From JBBPYC01 sp965218765 (GTDB lineage Bacteria > Pseudomonadota > Gammaproteobacteria > Burkholderiales > Burkholderiaceae_C), in NCBI GenBank assembly GCA_965218765.1, contig CBDCLU010000002.1, forward strand, positions 1,054,001 to 1,118,000: a DNA stretch of 64,000 nucleotides. Reading direction: 5' to 3'. Both the position numbers and the translations under genes were made by a program. Shown in pieces: positions 19,193-26,967 of the stretch (positions are counted from its first letter, which is position 1; each line of letters starts with the position of its first letter). The notes below the pieces were generated by a model. It worked only from the letters and a program-made list of their open reading frames with translations. It was not told the origin of the DNA and did not search any database.

Positions 19193-19876
19193 GTGTTAAC
19201 CGATCTCTCCTTTGATTCCCAAGAAAGCGTCTCAGTTGGCGAGTTGGCCTATCGCCGCATTCGCTCCGATATCGTGCTGGGACGGCTGACGCCCGGCCGC
19301 CGCCTGCCTTTGGAACGGATGAAAGAAGCGTACGGCGCCAGCGTCAGCACACTGCGCGAGCTCTTGAACCGCCTTGCCACGGAAGGCTTGCTGGTAGCCG
19401 AAGGGGCGCGCGGCTTTCAGGTCACTGCAGTTTCCTCGGCCGACCTTCGCGAAGTAGCATCCATGCGGCTGCTACTGGAGAGCCACGGACTCAAGGAATC
19501 CTTTCAGCGCGGCGACCTGGAATGGGAAGGCCGCGTGGTAGCGGCACATCACAAGCTCGCCACGATGGAGAGAAAGATGGTGGCGAATGATCCGTATCCG
19601 ACGGAAATCTGGCGCCAGTACGACTGGGCATTTCACCTGTCACTGATCTCGGCGTGCGGGTCCGAGTTGCTGCTGGAGACCTATGCGTCGATCTGCGACA
19701 AGTACCTGCGCTACCAGATGATCGCCGCCATTTTCCGTGGTCAGGAGGCGACCGGCGAGCACCGGGCATTGCTTGAACACGCGCTCGCACGCGACTGGAA
19801 GCGCGCGCAGCAGACGCTGATCGCTCACGTCGAGGACTGCGTCACACAGATGGCATCGGTGCTGGACGCCGCCTGA
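19193..19876 (+). CDS. GntR-family transcription regulator with FCD domain
   Basis: About 227 residues if started at GTG 19193; an in-frame TTG at 19139 gives 245. N-terminal winged helix (AYRRIRSDIVLGRLTPGRRL, then STLRELLNRLATEGLLV). The all-helical FCD effector domain follows, with RLLLESHGL and the metal/ligand-type residues DWAFHLSLISACG and EHRALLEHAL (Asp and His positions typical of FCD). Such regulators usually repress uptake and catabolic genes until a carboxylic acid ligand binds. It is divergent from dctP and directly followed by a Gfo/Idh gene, so it probably controls both operons. Confidence 0.88.
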   Translation: MLTDLSFDSQESVSVGELAYRRIRSDIVLGRLTPGRRLPLERMKEAYGASVSTLRELLNRLATEGLLVAEGARGFQVTAVSSADLREVASMRLLLESHGLKESFQRGDLEWEGRVVAAHHKLATMERKMVANDPYPTEIWRQYDWAFHLSLISACGSELLLETYASICDKYLRYQMIAAIFRGQEATGEHRALLEHALARDWKRAQQTLIAHVEDCVTQMASVLDAA

Positions 19877-19898
19877 CCCGAATTTTTTTGGATAGCCG

Positions 19899-20921
19899 AT
19901 GACATCGTCTTCCAGTGGCCCTCTGCGCATCGGGATTCTCGGCGCTGCACGCATCGCCCGGTTGTTTGTCGAAGCTGTTCGGACTTCTGTGAAGGTCCAG
20001 GTCACCGCTGTCGCGAGCCGTGACGTTGAGCGCGCCACGTTGTTCGCCCGCGAACTCGGCATCGGCCGCGTCCACGCCAGCTACGACGCACTGTTTGCCG
20101 ATTCCGACATCGACGCGGTGTACGTGCCGTTGCCCAACAACCTGCATGCGGAGTGGTCGATCCGGGCCACTGCCGCCGGCAAGCACGTCCTGTGCGAGAA
20201 GCCACTCGCCGCCAATGCCGCCGAAGCACGGGCCATGTTCGCGGCGGCCGCAAAGAACGGCGTGTATCTCGTGGAAGCCTATCCATATCGGGCACAACCA
20301 CAAACGGTGAAGGTGCGCGAGCTCGTAGCGGCGGGTGCCATTGGCCACGTCCAGCTGATCCAGGCGTCGTTCGGCTTTCCTTTGACCGACGCTGCCAACA
20401 TCCGCATGGACCCGAATCTTGCCGGGGGCGCGCTGATGGATGCGGGGTCGTACCCGGTGAGCTTCGTGCGCACTGTGGCAGGCTCAGCGCCGTCGCGCGT
20501 TTCAGCCCTATCGCGTTGGGGCGCCACGGGCGTCGATCTGGCGACGATGGCAACGCTTGAGTACCCGGATGGCCTTCTGGCGCAGATCTCGTGCAGCTTC
20601 AACTCAGCACGGTACCGGCATGCGTTCATTGCCGGCGATGCAGGTTCGATCGCCACGACCTACTTCAACGATACGGGCCTCGCCTTTCCACCACTCGTGG
20701 ACGTACGCCGCGGCAGTGGATGGGATGCAGCCCGCGAAGTGATCGAAACCGGAGCCTGCGCCGGGTTTCTGGCCGAGGCCGAGTCGTTTCACGATCTCGT
20801 GCGCTTCGGTTGGGAGGGGTGGACGGGTGCCACGCCGGAAGAGTCTATCGACATTGCGATGATGCTCGATGCGATCGCGGCCAGCAGTCGCCAGGGCGTT
20901 CCGATTGAAGTCGGCCGGTAA
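19899..20921 (+). CDS. Gfo/Idh/MocA-family NAD(P)-dependent oxidoreductase
   Basis: 340 residues. A Rossmann fold at the start (RIGILGAARIARLF), VYVPLPNNLHAEW, then the family motif CEKPLA at about residue 101 with the conserved Lys. A C-terminal alpha/beta substrate domain includes GGALMDAGSYPVS and the His/Asp region. Members oxidise sugars, inositols, or quinate/shikimate-like polyols; the substrate here is unknown. A ribosome site (GGAT, about 8 bases) precedes ATG 19899, 22 bases behind the GntR gene. Together with aroQ and the TRAP genes it suggests a small pathway that takes up and oxidises a polyhydroxylated acid. Confidence 0.9.
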   Translation: MTSSSSGPLRIGILGAARIARLFVEAVRTSVKVQVTAVASRDVERATLFARELGIGRVHASYDALFADSDIDAVYVPLPNNLHAEWSIRATAAGKHVLCEKPLAANAAEARAMFAAAAKNGVYLVEAYPYRAQPQTVKVRELVAAGAIGHVQLIQASFGFPLTDAANIRMDPNLAGGALMDAGSYPVSFVRTVAGSAPSRVSALSRWGATGVDLATMATLEYPDGLLAQISCSFNSARYRHAFIAGDAGSIATTYFNDTGLAFPPLVDVRRGSGWDAAREVIETGACAGFLAEAESFHDLVRFGWEGWTGATPEESIDIAMMLDAIAASSRQGVPIEVGR

Positions 20922-20935
20922 ATCGAGTTGCGGCA

Positions 20936-21634
20936 ATGGCGCTTTTAGGCACTGCAGCGCTGGCGATGTGGTGGGACATGGCGCCTGCGATGAAGTCCGA
21001 GTTTGAGGACTGGCACTCTCATGAACATTTTCCAGAGCGGCTCAGTATCCCCGGATTTCGGCGGGCGTCTCGATGGACATGTGCTACCGGAGGCGAAGGC
21101 ATCTTCGTCATGTACGAGCTCACGTCGTATGCGATCCTTTCATCGGACGCCTATGTCAGCCATCTGAACACACCAACGCCTTGGTCCAAACGGATGATGC
21201 CGCACCACAGGAACATGGTGCGTGGCCAGTGCCACGTCCTGGAGTCATGGGGTGGCAGCGCCGCACAGCATGCGCTGACATTGAAAATCTCTCCGCTACA
21301 AGATCGTGTCGACGACCTGCGCGCGTTTTTCCGGACGCTCTGCCCCGCCATGTTCCAGCGCCCGGGAATCGTGGGGGCGCACCTGATGCGGCATCAAACG
21401 CCCCCGATCGCCGAAACGACCGAACAGCGCATTCGCAATTCCGCCGATCGCGTAGCCGACTGGGTGTTCGTGGTGCTGGGGTACGAAGCACCTGTGCTTG
21501 AGTCGCTTCTTCTTACCGATCTTGCTGTCGCGGCCTTGCAGGCGTCAGGCGCGGCTGAAGGCATACTGAACGGTCTCTACACACTGTCGCATTCGGCAAC
21601 GTCCGAGGATGTCGGGCATGAGTGTCCAGCCTGA
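20936..21634 (+). CDS. Dimeric alpha-beta barrel protein, DUF4286/EthD-like
   Basis: 232 residues with no signal peptide. The segment FEDWHSHEHFPERLSIPGF is typical of ferredoxin-like (dimeric alpha-beta barrel) proteins of the DUF4286/EthD type, in which a His-containing helix faces a small-molecule pocket. A second, weaker copy of the fold probably occupies residues 120-220. The gene starts 14 bases after the Gfo/Idh stop codon, so it is likely in the same operon. Proteins like this often occur in degradation clusters; whether it is an enzyme here is unknown. Confidence 0.65.
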   Translation: MALLGTAALAMWWDMAPAMKSEFEDWHSHEHFPERLSIPGFRRASRWTCATGGEGIFVMYELTSYAILSSDAYVSHLNTPTPWSKRMMPHHRNMVRGQCHVLESWGGSAAQHALTLKISPLQDRVDDLRAFFRTLCPAMFQRPGIVGAHLMRHQTPPIAETTEQRIRNSADRVADWVFVVLGYEAPVLESLLLTDLAVAALQASGAAEGILNGLYTLSHSATSEDVGHECPA

Positions 21635-21771
21635 CCGCCGTTAGATCAGTCCGGTTCCGGCCAGTTGCCTACGCTCTTCAACGTCTCCTTGCCGAGCGGC
21701 CTCCGATCAGTTCAAGACGTCAGGCGCCGCACCCAGTGTCAGACGCCTTCCTTGGTAGACCGAGAACGATC

Positions 21772-22161
21772 ATGCCCGCTCAGGCCATTCATCACATCAA
21801 CATTCGTGCGCGCAAAGCACTCGTGAGGGAGTTGAGAGATTTCTATGAAAGCGTGCTCGGGCTTCGGGCTGGGTGGCGACCGCCTTTCCGGTCCACAGGG
21901 CATTGGTTGTATCTTGGCGACACACCGGTGGTCCATCTTGTTGAAGACGAACGGGTCGGGGGCCCTAGACAGCCCGGAAGCCCCGACATTGACCACGTCG
22001 CTTTTTCATGCGCGGGCCTGAGGAAGTTCGAGGCGATGTTGGCAGCAAAGGGCATTCCCTTCCAACGAACGGAAGTACCGGAAACCTCGCTCGTTCAGTT
22101 GATCTTCGTGGACCCAGCAGGAAATGGTGTCGAGCTTCAGTTCGTCGAGGGCGATGACTGA
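21772..22161 (+). CDS. VOC-family (glyoxalase/dioxygenase fold) protein
   Basis: 129 residues, one VOC module pair. Metal-ligand positions are visible: HHINIRA (His), IDHVAF (His) and NGVELQF (Glu), as in glyoxalase I, extradiol dioxygenases and epimerases of the superfamily. ATG 21772 is chosen because homology starts with MPAQAIHHINI; the open frame upstream lacks similarity. Its position after the Gfo/Idh and DUF4286-like genes indicates a role in the same catabolic cluster, for example an isomerase or lyase step. The reaction cannot be stated from sequence. Confidence 0.85.
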   Translation: MPAQAIHHINIRARKALVRELRDFYESVLGLRAGWRPPFRSTGHWLYLGDTPVVHLVEDERVGGPRQPGSPDIDHVAFSCAGLRKFEAMLAAKGIPFQRTEVPETSLVQLIFVDPAGNGVELQFVEGDD

Positions 22162-22224
22162 TCGAATGCAACGCAGTGATCGGCGGGTATCCGAGACCGT
22201 GAGGACGAAGATCAGATTCACTTG

Positions 22225-22690
22225 ACCTGACCCCCTTTTCTGCCGTACCAACCATCAGGAGGAAGCCTTCGGTTGCAAGGTCGGTTGATCTGGGTGGTTG
22301 AAGGTGTTCCAGTTGCATCGCCAGCATGCCGGCGATGCAACTCAGCGACCTTCGCCGGTGGCACGCGCCTACAACTGCTGTGCGGTCTGACCTCGTTGTA
22401 GTATTGGCGCCAGACTTTGAAGGATGTCTTTGCTCAATGCAGGTTATATAGCCGTTCCTCCTTGAGCTATTCGTCCCGGAACTCGGCCGTTGAGGCTCCT
22501 GCTACAGCCATTTCCGCGTGGGCCCGCGAGGGCTCGATCAAAATGTGGCAGATGTTGTGGGCCAATGCCCACCCCATGAACGCATGGCTGGTGAACTCCA
22601 GGCCGTCTTCGGCGTGAACGGCCTGCGGATAGGTCCAGAACTGCGCTGCATTGTCGAGCATGCGAGTCACGCGCGCACCGGAGATGCCTC
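22225..22690 (-). pseudogene. IS3-family transposase (orfB) 3' remnant
   Basis: On the minus strand a degenerate rve-type DDE region reads EDGLEFTSHAFMGWALAHNI, where intact elements have DNGPEFTS. Further on there is a C-terminal YYNEVRPHSSCRRVPPAKVAEL. The remnant ends near TTGACCTGACCCCC (22222-22235), a typical inverted-repeat end of IS2/IS3-like elements. Frames are broken and the N-terminal part and orfA are missing. The remnant separates the VOC gene from the RidA gene and marks the right side of the accessory island. Confidence 0.75.
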
Positions 22691-22793
22691 AGTCCGCAGC
22701 CGATTTCCCCGCACTCGTGGCTGAAGTCATTGGCCGGGGTCAGACGACTCAGCAGGAATTTATCCAGAAAAACTCAGAAGAAAGTGAATCGCC

Positions 22794-23255
22794 ATGAACG
22801 TCTATGACAATCTGGTAAGGCTCGGCATCGAACTGCCACCGGTGGCCACGCCGGCAGCGTCGTACATGCCGTTTGTGCAGACCGGAAAGCTCGTGTTCGT
22901 ATCCGGGCACATTGCGCGTCAAGCGGGCGGCAAGCCGTGGGTGGGTCAGTTGGGGCGTGACCTGCGGACGGATGAAGGCAGGCATGCCGCACGGCAGATC
23001 GCGATTGACCTGCTCGGAACATTGCATGCGGCGGTCGGCGATCTGAACAGGATCAGTCGGATCGTCAAGCTCATGAGTCTGGTCAATTCGACACCTGACT
23101 TCATTGAGCAGCATCTGGTCACCAATGGCGCGAGCGACCTGCTCGGCGAGGTCTTCGGACCTGCGATCGGCGCGCACGCGCGCAGCGCATTCGGCGTGGC
23201 GCAGCTTCCAATGGGTGCCTGCGTCGAAATCGAACTGATCGCGGAAATGGCCTGA
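22794..23255 (+). CDS. RidA/YjgF-family protein
   Basis: 153 residues, slightly longer than RidA itself and of the subgroup with an N-terminal NLVRLGIELPP extension. Core motifs: LVFVSGHIAR, then the C-terminal HARSAFGVAQLPMGACVEIE, which includes the Arg that binds the substrate carboxylate and the conserved terminal Glu. RidA-type enzymes hydrolyse reactive enamine/imine intermediates; this subgroup often sits in catabolic clusters. A ribosome site AAGAAAG precedes ATG 22794. It may belong functionally with the island to the left, although an IS remnant lies between. Confidence 0.88.
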   Translation: MNVYDNLVRLGIELPPVATPAASYMPFVQTGKLVFVSGHIARQAGGKPWVGQLGRDLRTDEGRHAARQIAIDLLGTLHAAVGDLNRISRIVKLMSLVNSTPDFIEQHLVTNGASDLLGEVFGPAIGAHARSAFGVAQLPMGACVEIELIAEMA

Positions 23256-23283
23256 CGACCAAGCGCTTCCTATAAGGGTACGG

Positions 23284-23463
23284 TCAACGGCGTGCCTGGC
23301 GCTGGCTAGCGCGCCGCACTTGCCGGCTCTGACCCATTTCCTGTGCAGCGCGACCGCGCTTTTCCCTGCGTGCGCGCCAGCCGCGCGACAAATAGCGACC
23401 GCCGAGAAAGCTCAATCCGGCGCTGACAGTCAGGATCGCGATGCCTACCGGGGACAGGTCCAT
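23284..23463 (-). CDS. Possible small membrane protein
   Basis: An open frame of 59 codons from ATG 23463: one hydrophobic helix (MDLSPVGIAILTVSAGLSFLGG) followed by a strongly basic tail rich in Arg. The layout fits a small bitopic membrane protein located 54 bases downstream of parC on the same strand. There is no strong ribosome site and I recognise no family, so it may be chance. Confidence 0.3.
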   Translation of the reverse strand: MDLSPVGIAILTVSAGLSFLGGRYLSRGWRARREKRGRAAQEMGQSRQVRRASQRQARR

Positions 23464-23517
23464 CAGATACTGACCTGCAAGCAGCCGTGTCTGCAATGCA
23501 CAGACTTGGCCAGCGTG

Positions 23518-25902
23518 TTATTCAACCCGCACCATGCCGTTCGGCTTGAAGCCTAAATCGGCCGCCTTGCCTTTGGTAGCGCGGGTGCCACGTGCATTGT
23601 TTAGTGAACGGACTTCGAGAGTCTCGTCACGGGGCTTGCCGCTTCGGCCAACGCCCATGATGCGCACACTGCGGCGGTACGCGGCGACGCCAACCAATAC
23701 GTCGCCCGGCTCCAGGTTGATCAAGGTCAGGCCACGGCCGCCGGTCGGCATCAGCTTCAGCTCGTCGATCGAAAAGGTCAAAATGCGCCGTTCGCTCGAT
23801 GCGCAGGCGACGTGCGTGGCGTCCGCCAGCAGCGCGGCTGGCTGGCCGTCGCCTCTCAACGGGCCTGCTGAGCCGGACACCAGGCTTGGCGCGCAGGGCG
23901 TCTCGCCAGCATTCAGGCTCAGGAACGCCTTGCCCGCGCGCTGGCGCGACGTCATCTGCTCGACGGTTGCGAGAAACCCGTAGCCACCCGAGCCGGCCAG
24001 CAACAAGGTGGCGGCCGCCGGCCCGGCGAAGTAGTGCATGAGCCGCGTGCCGGATTCGAGCTCGATCAACGTCGTCACCGGCTGGCCGTCGCCGCGCCCG
24101 CCCGGCAGGGCTGCTATCGGCACCGTGTAGACGCGACCGTTGCTGCCGAAACCGAGCAAAGTGCCGGTGCTGCGCGCTTCGAACGCGCCATAGAGCGCAT
24201 CGCCGGGTTTGAACGCGAACGTTGCCGGGTCAAGCCCGTGGCCGCCGCGCGTGCGGACCCAGCCTTGTTCGGACACGATCACGGTGACGGCCTCGTCCAG
24301 CACCGCAAGCGCTTTCGGTGCCACGCGCTTGTCGGCCTGGATCAGGGTGCGGCGCGGATCGGCGAACTGTTTCGCGTCGGCTTCGATCTCGCGCACCATC
24401 AGGCGGCGCAGCGCAGCGGGACTTGCGAGGATGTCGGCGAGCTTGGCGGCTTCATCGCGCAGGTTCTTCAATTCCTGCTCGATGCGGATCGCTTCGAGCC
24501 GCGCGAGCTGGCGCAACCGGATTTCAAGGATGTCCTCGGCCTGCAGGTCGCTCAATGAGAAGCGTTCGGTCAACGCGACCTTCGGCTCCTCGGCCGCGCG
24601 GATGATCGCGATCACCTCGTCGATGTTGAGCAGCACGATCTGCCGCCCTTCAAGGATGTGGATGCGTTCCTGCACCTTGCCCAACCGGTGTGCGGAACGT
24701 CGCTCGACGGTGGCTTGGCGAAACTCGATCCATTCGAGCAGCAACTGCCGCAGCGACTTCTGCACCGGCCTGCCGTTGATGCCGACGCCGGTCAAATTCA
24801 CCGGCGCGCTGGTCTCCAGACTGGTCTGCGCGAGCAGCGTCTGGACCAGATCGGCGGCCGCAATGCGGCTGGTCTTGGGCTCCAGCACGATGCGCACCGC
24901 GGCGTCTTTGCTGGACTCGTCGCGCACCGCATCGAGCACCGCTAGCAGCGCAGCCTTGGCGCCGAGCTGCTCGGCGCTCAATGCCTTCTTGCCGGCCTTG
25001 ACTTTCGGATTGCTGAGTTCTTCGATTTCCTCGAGCACGCGCTGGGTGCTGACGCCGGGCGGCAACTCGGTCACGACCAGCTGCCATTGGCCGCGCGCGA
25101 GTTCTTCGGTTTTCCAGCGCGCCCGCACCTTGAGGGATCCACGGCCCGCACGGTAGGCATCGGCGATCTCGGCAGCCGTGCTGATGAGCTGGCCGCCGCC
25201 GCAGAAATCCGGCCCGGGCAGGATCGCGAACAGCGCCTCGTCGTCGAGCCCCGGTGTCTTGATCAGGGCGATGCAGGCGTCGGCGACTTCGCGCAGGTTG
25301 TGGCTCGGGATTTCGGTGGCCAGGCCGACCGCGATGCCGCTTGCGCCGTTGAGCAGCGTGAACGGCAGCCGGGCCGGCAGCTGGCGCGGCTCGGACGTGC
25401 TGCCGTCGTAGTTCGGCACGAAATCCACCGTACCCGCGTCGATCTCGGACAACAGCAGGCTGCTGATGCGCGACAGCCGCGCTTCCGTGTAGCGCATCGC
25501 AGCGGCGCCGTCGCCATCGCGCGAACCGAAATTGCCCTGGCCGTCGATCAGCGGATACCGCTGGCTGAACGCCTGCGCCATGCGCACGAGCGCATCGTAG
25601 GCAGCCTGGTCGCCATGCGGGTGGAAGCGGCCGAGCACGTCGCCGACGACTCTGGCGCTCTTGACGGGCCGCGCGCCGGCTGTACCGCTGAAGCCCAGAC
25701 CCATACGCTGCATCGAATACAGGATGCGGCGCTGCACCGGTTTTTGCCCATCGCAGACATCGGGCAGTGCGCGGCCTTTGACGACCGACAGGGCGTATTC
25801 GAGATACGCGCGCTGCGCGTAGTCGGCCAGATCGAGGTCGGAGTCGGCGTCCGGCTGCAGCGGCGCTTGCGGCAGCGCCGGGTCAAGCTCCGGACTACTC
25901 AT
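23518..25902 (-). CDS. parC: DNA topoisomerase IV subunit A
   Basis: 794 residues. The breakage-reunion domain includes KPVQRRILYSMQRMGL, GRFHPHGDQAAYDALVRMAQ and the active-site Tyr138 (AAMRYTEARLS), with GASGIAVGLATEIPSHNL. The C-terminal half has the beta-pinwheel repeats that bind DNA. ParC with ParE decatenates daughter chromosomes. At the position equal to E. coli ParC Ser80 this protein has Gln, and Asp replaces Glu84; this looks like the ordinary lineage sequence, not a point mutation. The start codon overlaps the end of the lytic transglycosylase gene by 8 bases, so the two are co-transcribed. Confidence 0.96.
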   Translation of the reverse strand: MSSPELDPALPQAPLQPDADSDLDLADYAQRAYLEYALSVVKGRALPDVCDGQKPVQRRILYSMQRMGLGFSGTAGARPVKSARVVGDVLGRFHPHGDQAAYDALVRMAQAFSQRYPLIDGQGNFGSRDGDGAAAMRYTEARLSRISSLLLSEIDAGTVDFVPNYDGSTSEPRQLPARLPFTLLNGASGIAVGLATEIPSHNLREVADACIALIKTPGLDDEALFAILPGPDFCGGGQLISTAAEIADAYRAGRGSLKVRARWKTEELARGQWQLVVTELPPGVSTQRVLEEIEELSNPKVKAGKKALSAEQLGAKAALLAVLDAVRDESSKDAAVRIVLEPKTSRIAAADLVQTLLAQTSLETSAPVNLTGVGINGRPVQKSLRQLLLEWIEFRQATVERRSAHRLGKVQERIHILEGRQIVLLNIDEVIAIIRAAEEPKVALTERFSLSDLQAEDILEIRLRQLARLEAIRIEQELKNLRDEAAKLADILASPAALRRLMVREIEADAKQFADPRRTLIQADKRVAPKALAVLDEAVTVIVSEQGWVRTRGGHGLDPATFAFKPGDALYGAFEARSTGTLLGFGSNGRVYTVPIAALPGGRGDGQPVTTLIELESGTRLMHYFAGPAAATLLLAGSGGYGFLATVEQMTSRQRAGKAFLSLNAGETPCAPSLVSGSAGPLRGDGQPAALLADATHVACASSERRILTFSIDELKLMPTGGRGLTLINLEPGDVLVGVAAYRRSVRIMGVGRSGKPRDETLEVRSLNNARGTRATKGKAADLGFKPNGMVRVE

Positions 25903-26872
25903 TGATGACCGTGATGTCCGAGCGGCCCTGCGGCGTCAGGCCGCGCGCATCGGTGCGCGCCGCAGTGCCGTTGCTGGCCAGGATGTGCTCGGTGCCCGGC
26001 GCCATCAGCGCATGCGTGCCGGCGGACAGCTCCATGCGCACGCGGCGCGGGCCGATCCGGCGCGGCTCGCCGATCGCCACTTGCTCGGGCTTGCTGGCCT
26101 GGTAGATCTGCAGCACGCGGCGCACGTAGTTCTGCGTTTCCGGATAGTTCGGAATCTTGTTGCCGGCGCGCTGCACCGCACCTTCGCCCGCGTTGTAGGC
26201 GGCCACGGCGAGTTCGAGCTGGCCCGGAAACAGGTCGATCAAAAAGCGCAGGTAGCGCGTGCCGGCGCGGATGTTGGTCTTGGGATCGGTCAGCTTCTCT
26301 TCGATCGCGCCGTGCGCATCGGTGCGCACGCCGTAGCGCTCAGCCGTGGCGGGCATCAGCTGCATCAGGCCGACCGCGCCCTTGGGCGACACCGCGGTGC
26401 TGTTGAAGCCCGATTCGGTCACGATCATCGCTTTGAGCAGGTCGTAGTCGATCTTCTGCGTGCGCGCGGCCTCTCGCAGGTGCACCGTCACGTCGCGGAA
26501 GCTCGGCGACGAATCGACCAGCGCCGCCATGCGCAGCTGACCGGTCGAGGCGACCGGCGTGTCGGTGCTGCTGAATTTGGCGATCGGGGCTGCGCTTTTG
26601 CTGGTGTCGAAACTCTGGCCCGCCCGAAAGAACAGCTCGTAGCGGTCATCGGCCTTCTTTGTCGCGAAGTGCGCGACGCCCTTGGCGTCCACGTAGCCCC
26701 AGATGTCGGCGTGCGCAGCCGACCACATCAGACCGCTGCCGAGCAGCAGGGCCAGCAGGCGCGCGCATTTGAATGTGTGGGTCGGTGCACCCGTTGCACA
26801 GCGGCGGACGGCGGCGGTTTCCGGGCGCAAGTGACACGGCAGATTCAGGCTCCTGCGTTGGGCTGACGGCAT
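25895..26872 (-). CDS. Lytic transglycosylase (SLT domain) with DUF4124
   Basis: 325 residues: an N-terminal region with a hydrophobic export segment (ARLLALLLGSGLMWSAAHA), a small DUF4124 domain (DIWGYVDAKGVAHFATK), then an SLT/GH23 domain. The domain carries the catalytic Glu in VTESGFNSTAVSPKGAVGLMQ and the AAYNAGEGAV and YVRRVLQIY motifs. The enzyme cleaves peptidoglycan in the periplasm. ATG 26872 is supported by AAGGA nine bases upstream. The n-region before the hydrophobic core is unusually long (about 45 residues). The gene sits between parE and parC and overlaps parC by 8 bases, an arrangement I regard as common in related genomes. Confidence 0.9.
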   Translation of the reverse strand: MPSAQRRSLNLPCHLRPETAAVRRCATGAPTHTFKCARLLALLLGSGLMWSAAHADIWGYVDAKGVAHFATKKADDRYELFFRAGQSFDTSKSAAPIAKFSSTDTPVASTGQLRMAALVDSSPSFRDVTVHLREAARTQKIDYDLLKAMIVTESGFNSTAVSPKGAVGLMQLMPATAERYGVRTDAHGAIEEKLTDPKTNIRAGTRYLRFLIDLFPGQLELAVAAYNAGEGAVQRAGNKIPNYPETQNYVRRVLQIYQASKPEQVAIGEPRRIGPRRVRMELSAGTHALMAPGTEHILASNGTAARTDARGLTPQGRSDITVINE

Positions 26873-26967
26873 TGGTCTCGATCCTTGAAGTTCGTGATTG
26901 GTCGGTGGCAAGACAGGCGCACGAAGCTGAGCAAGAAGCATGCGGCGCGATCTGGACGCCACCGCGC

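Noticed and set aside
25600..25640. Quinolone-resistance mutation in parC
   Set aside because: The residues look like the normal sequence of the lineage; resistance cannot be claimed from this.
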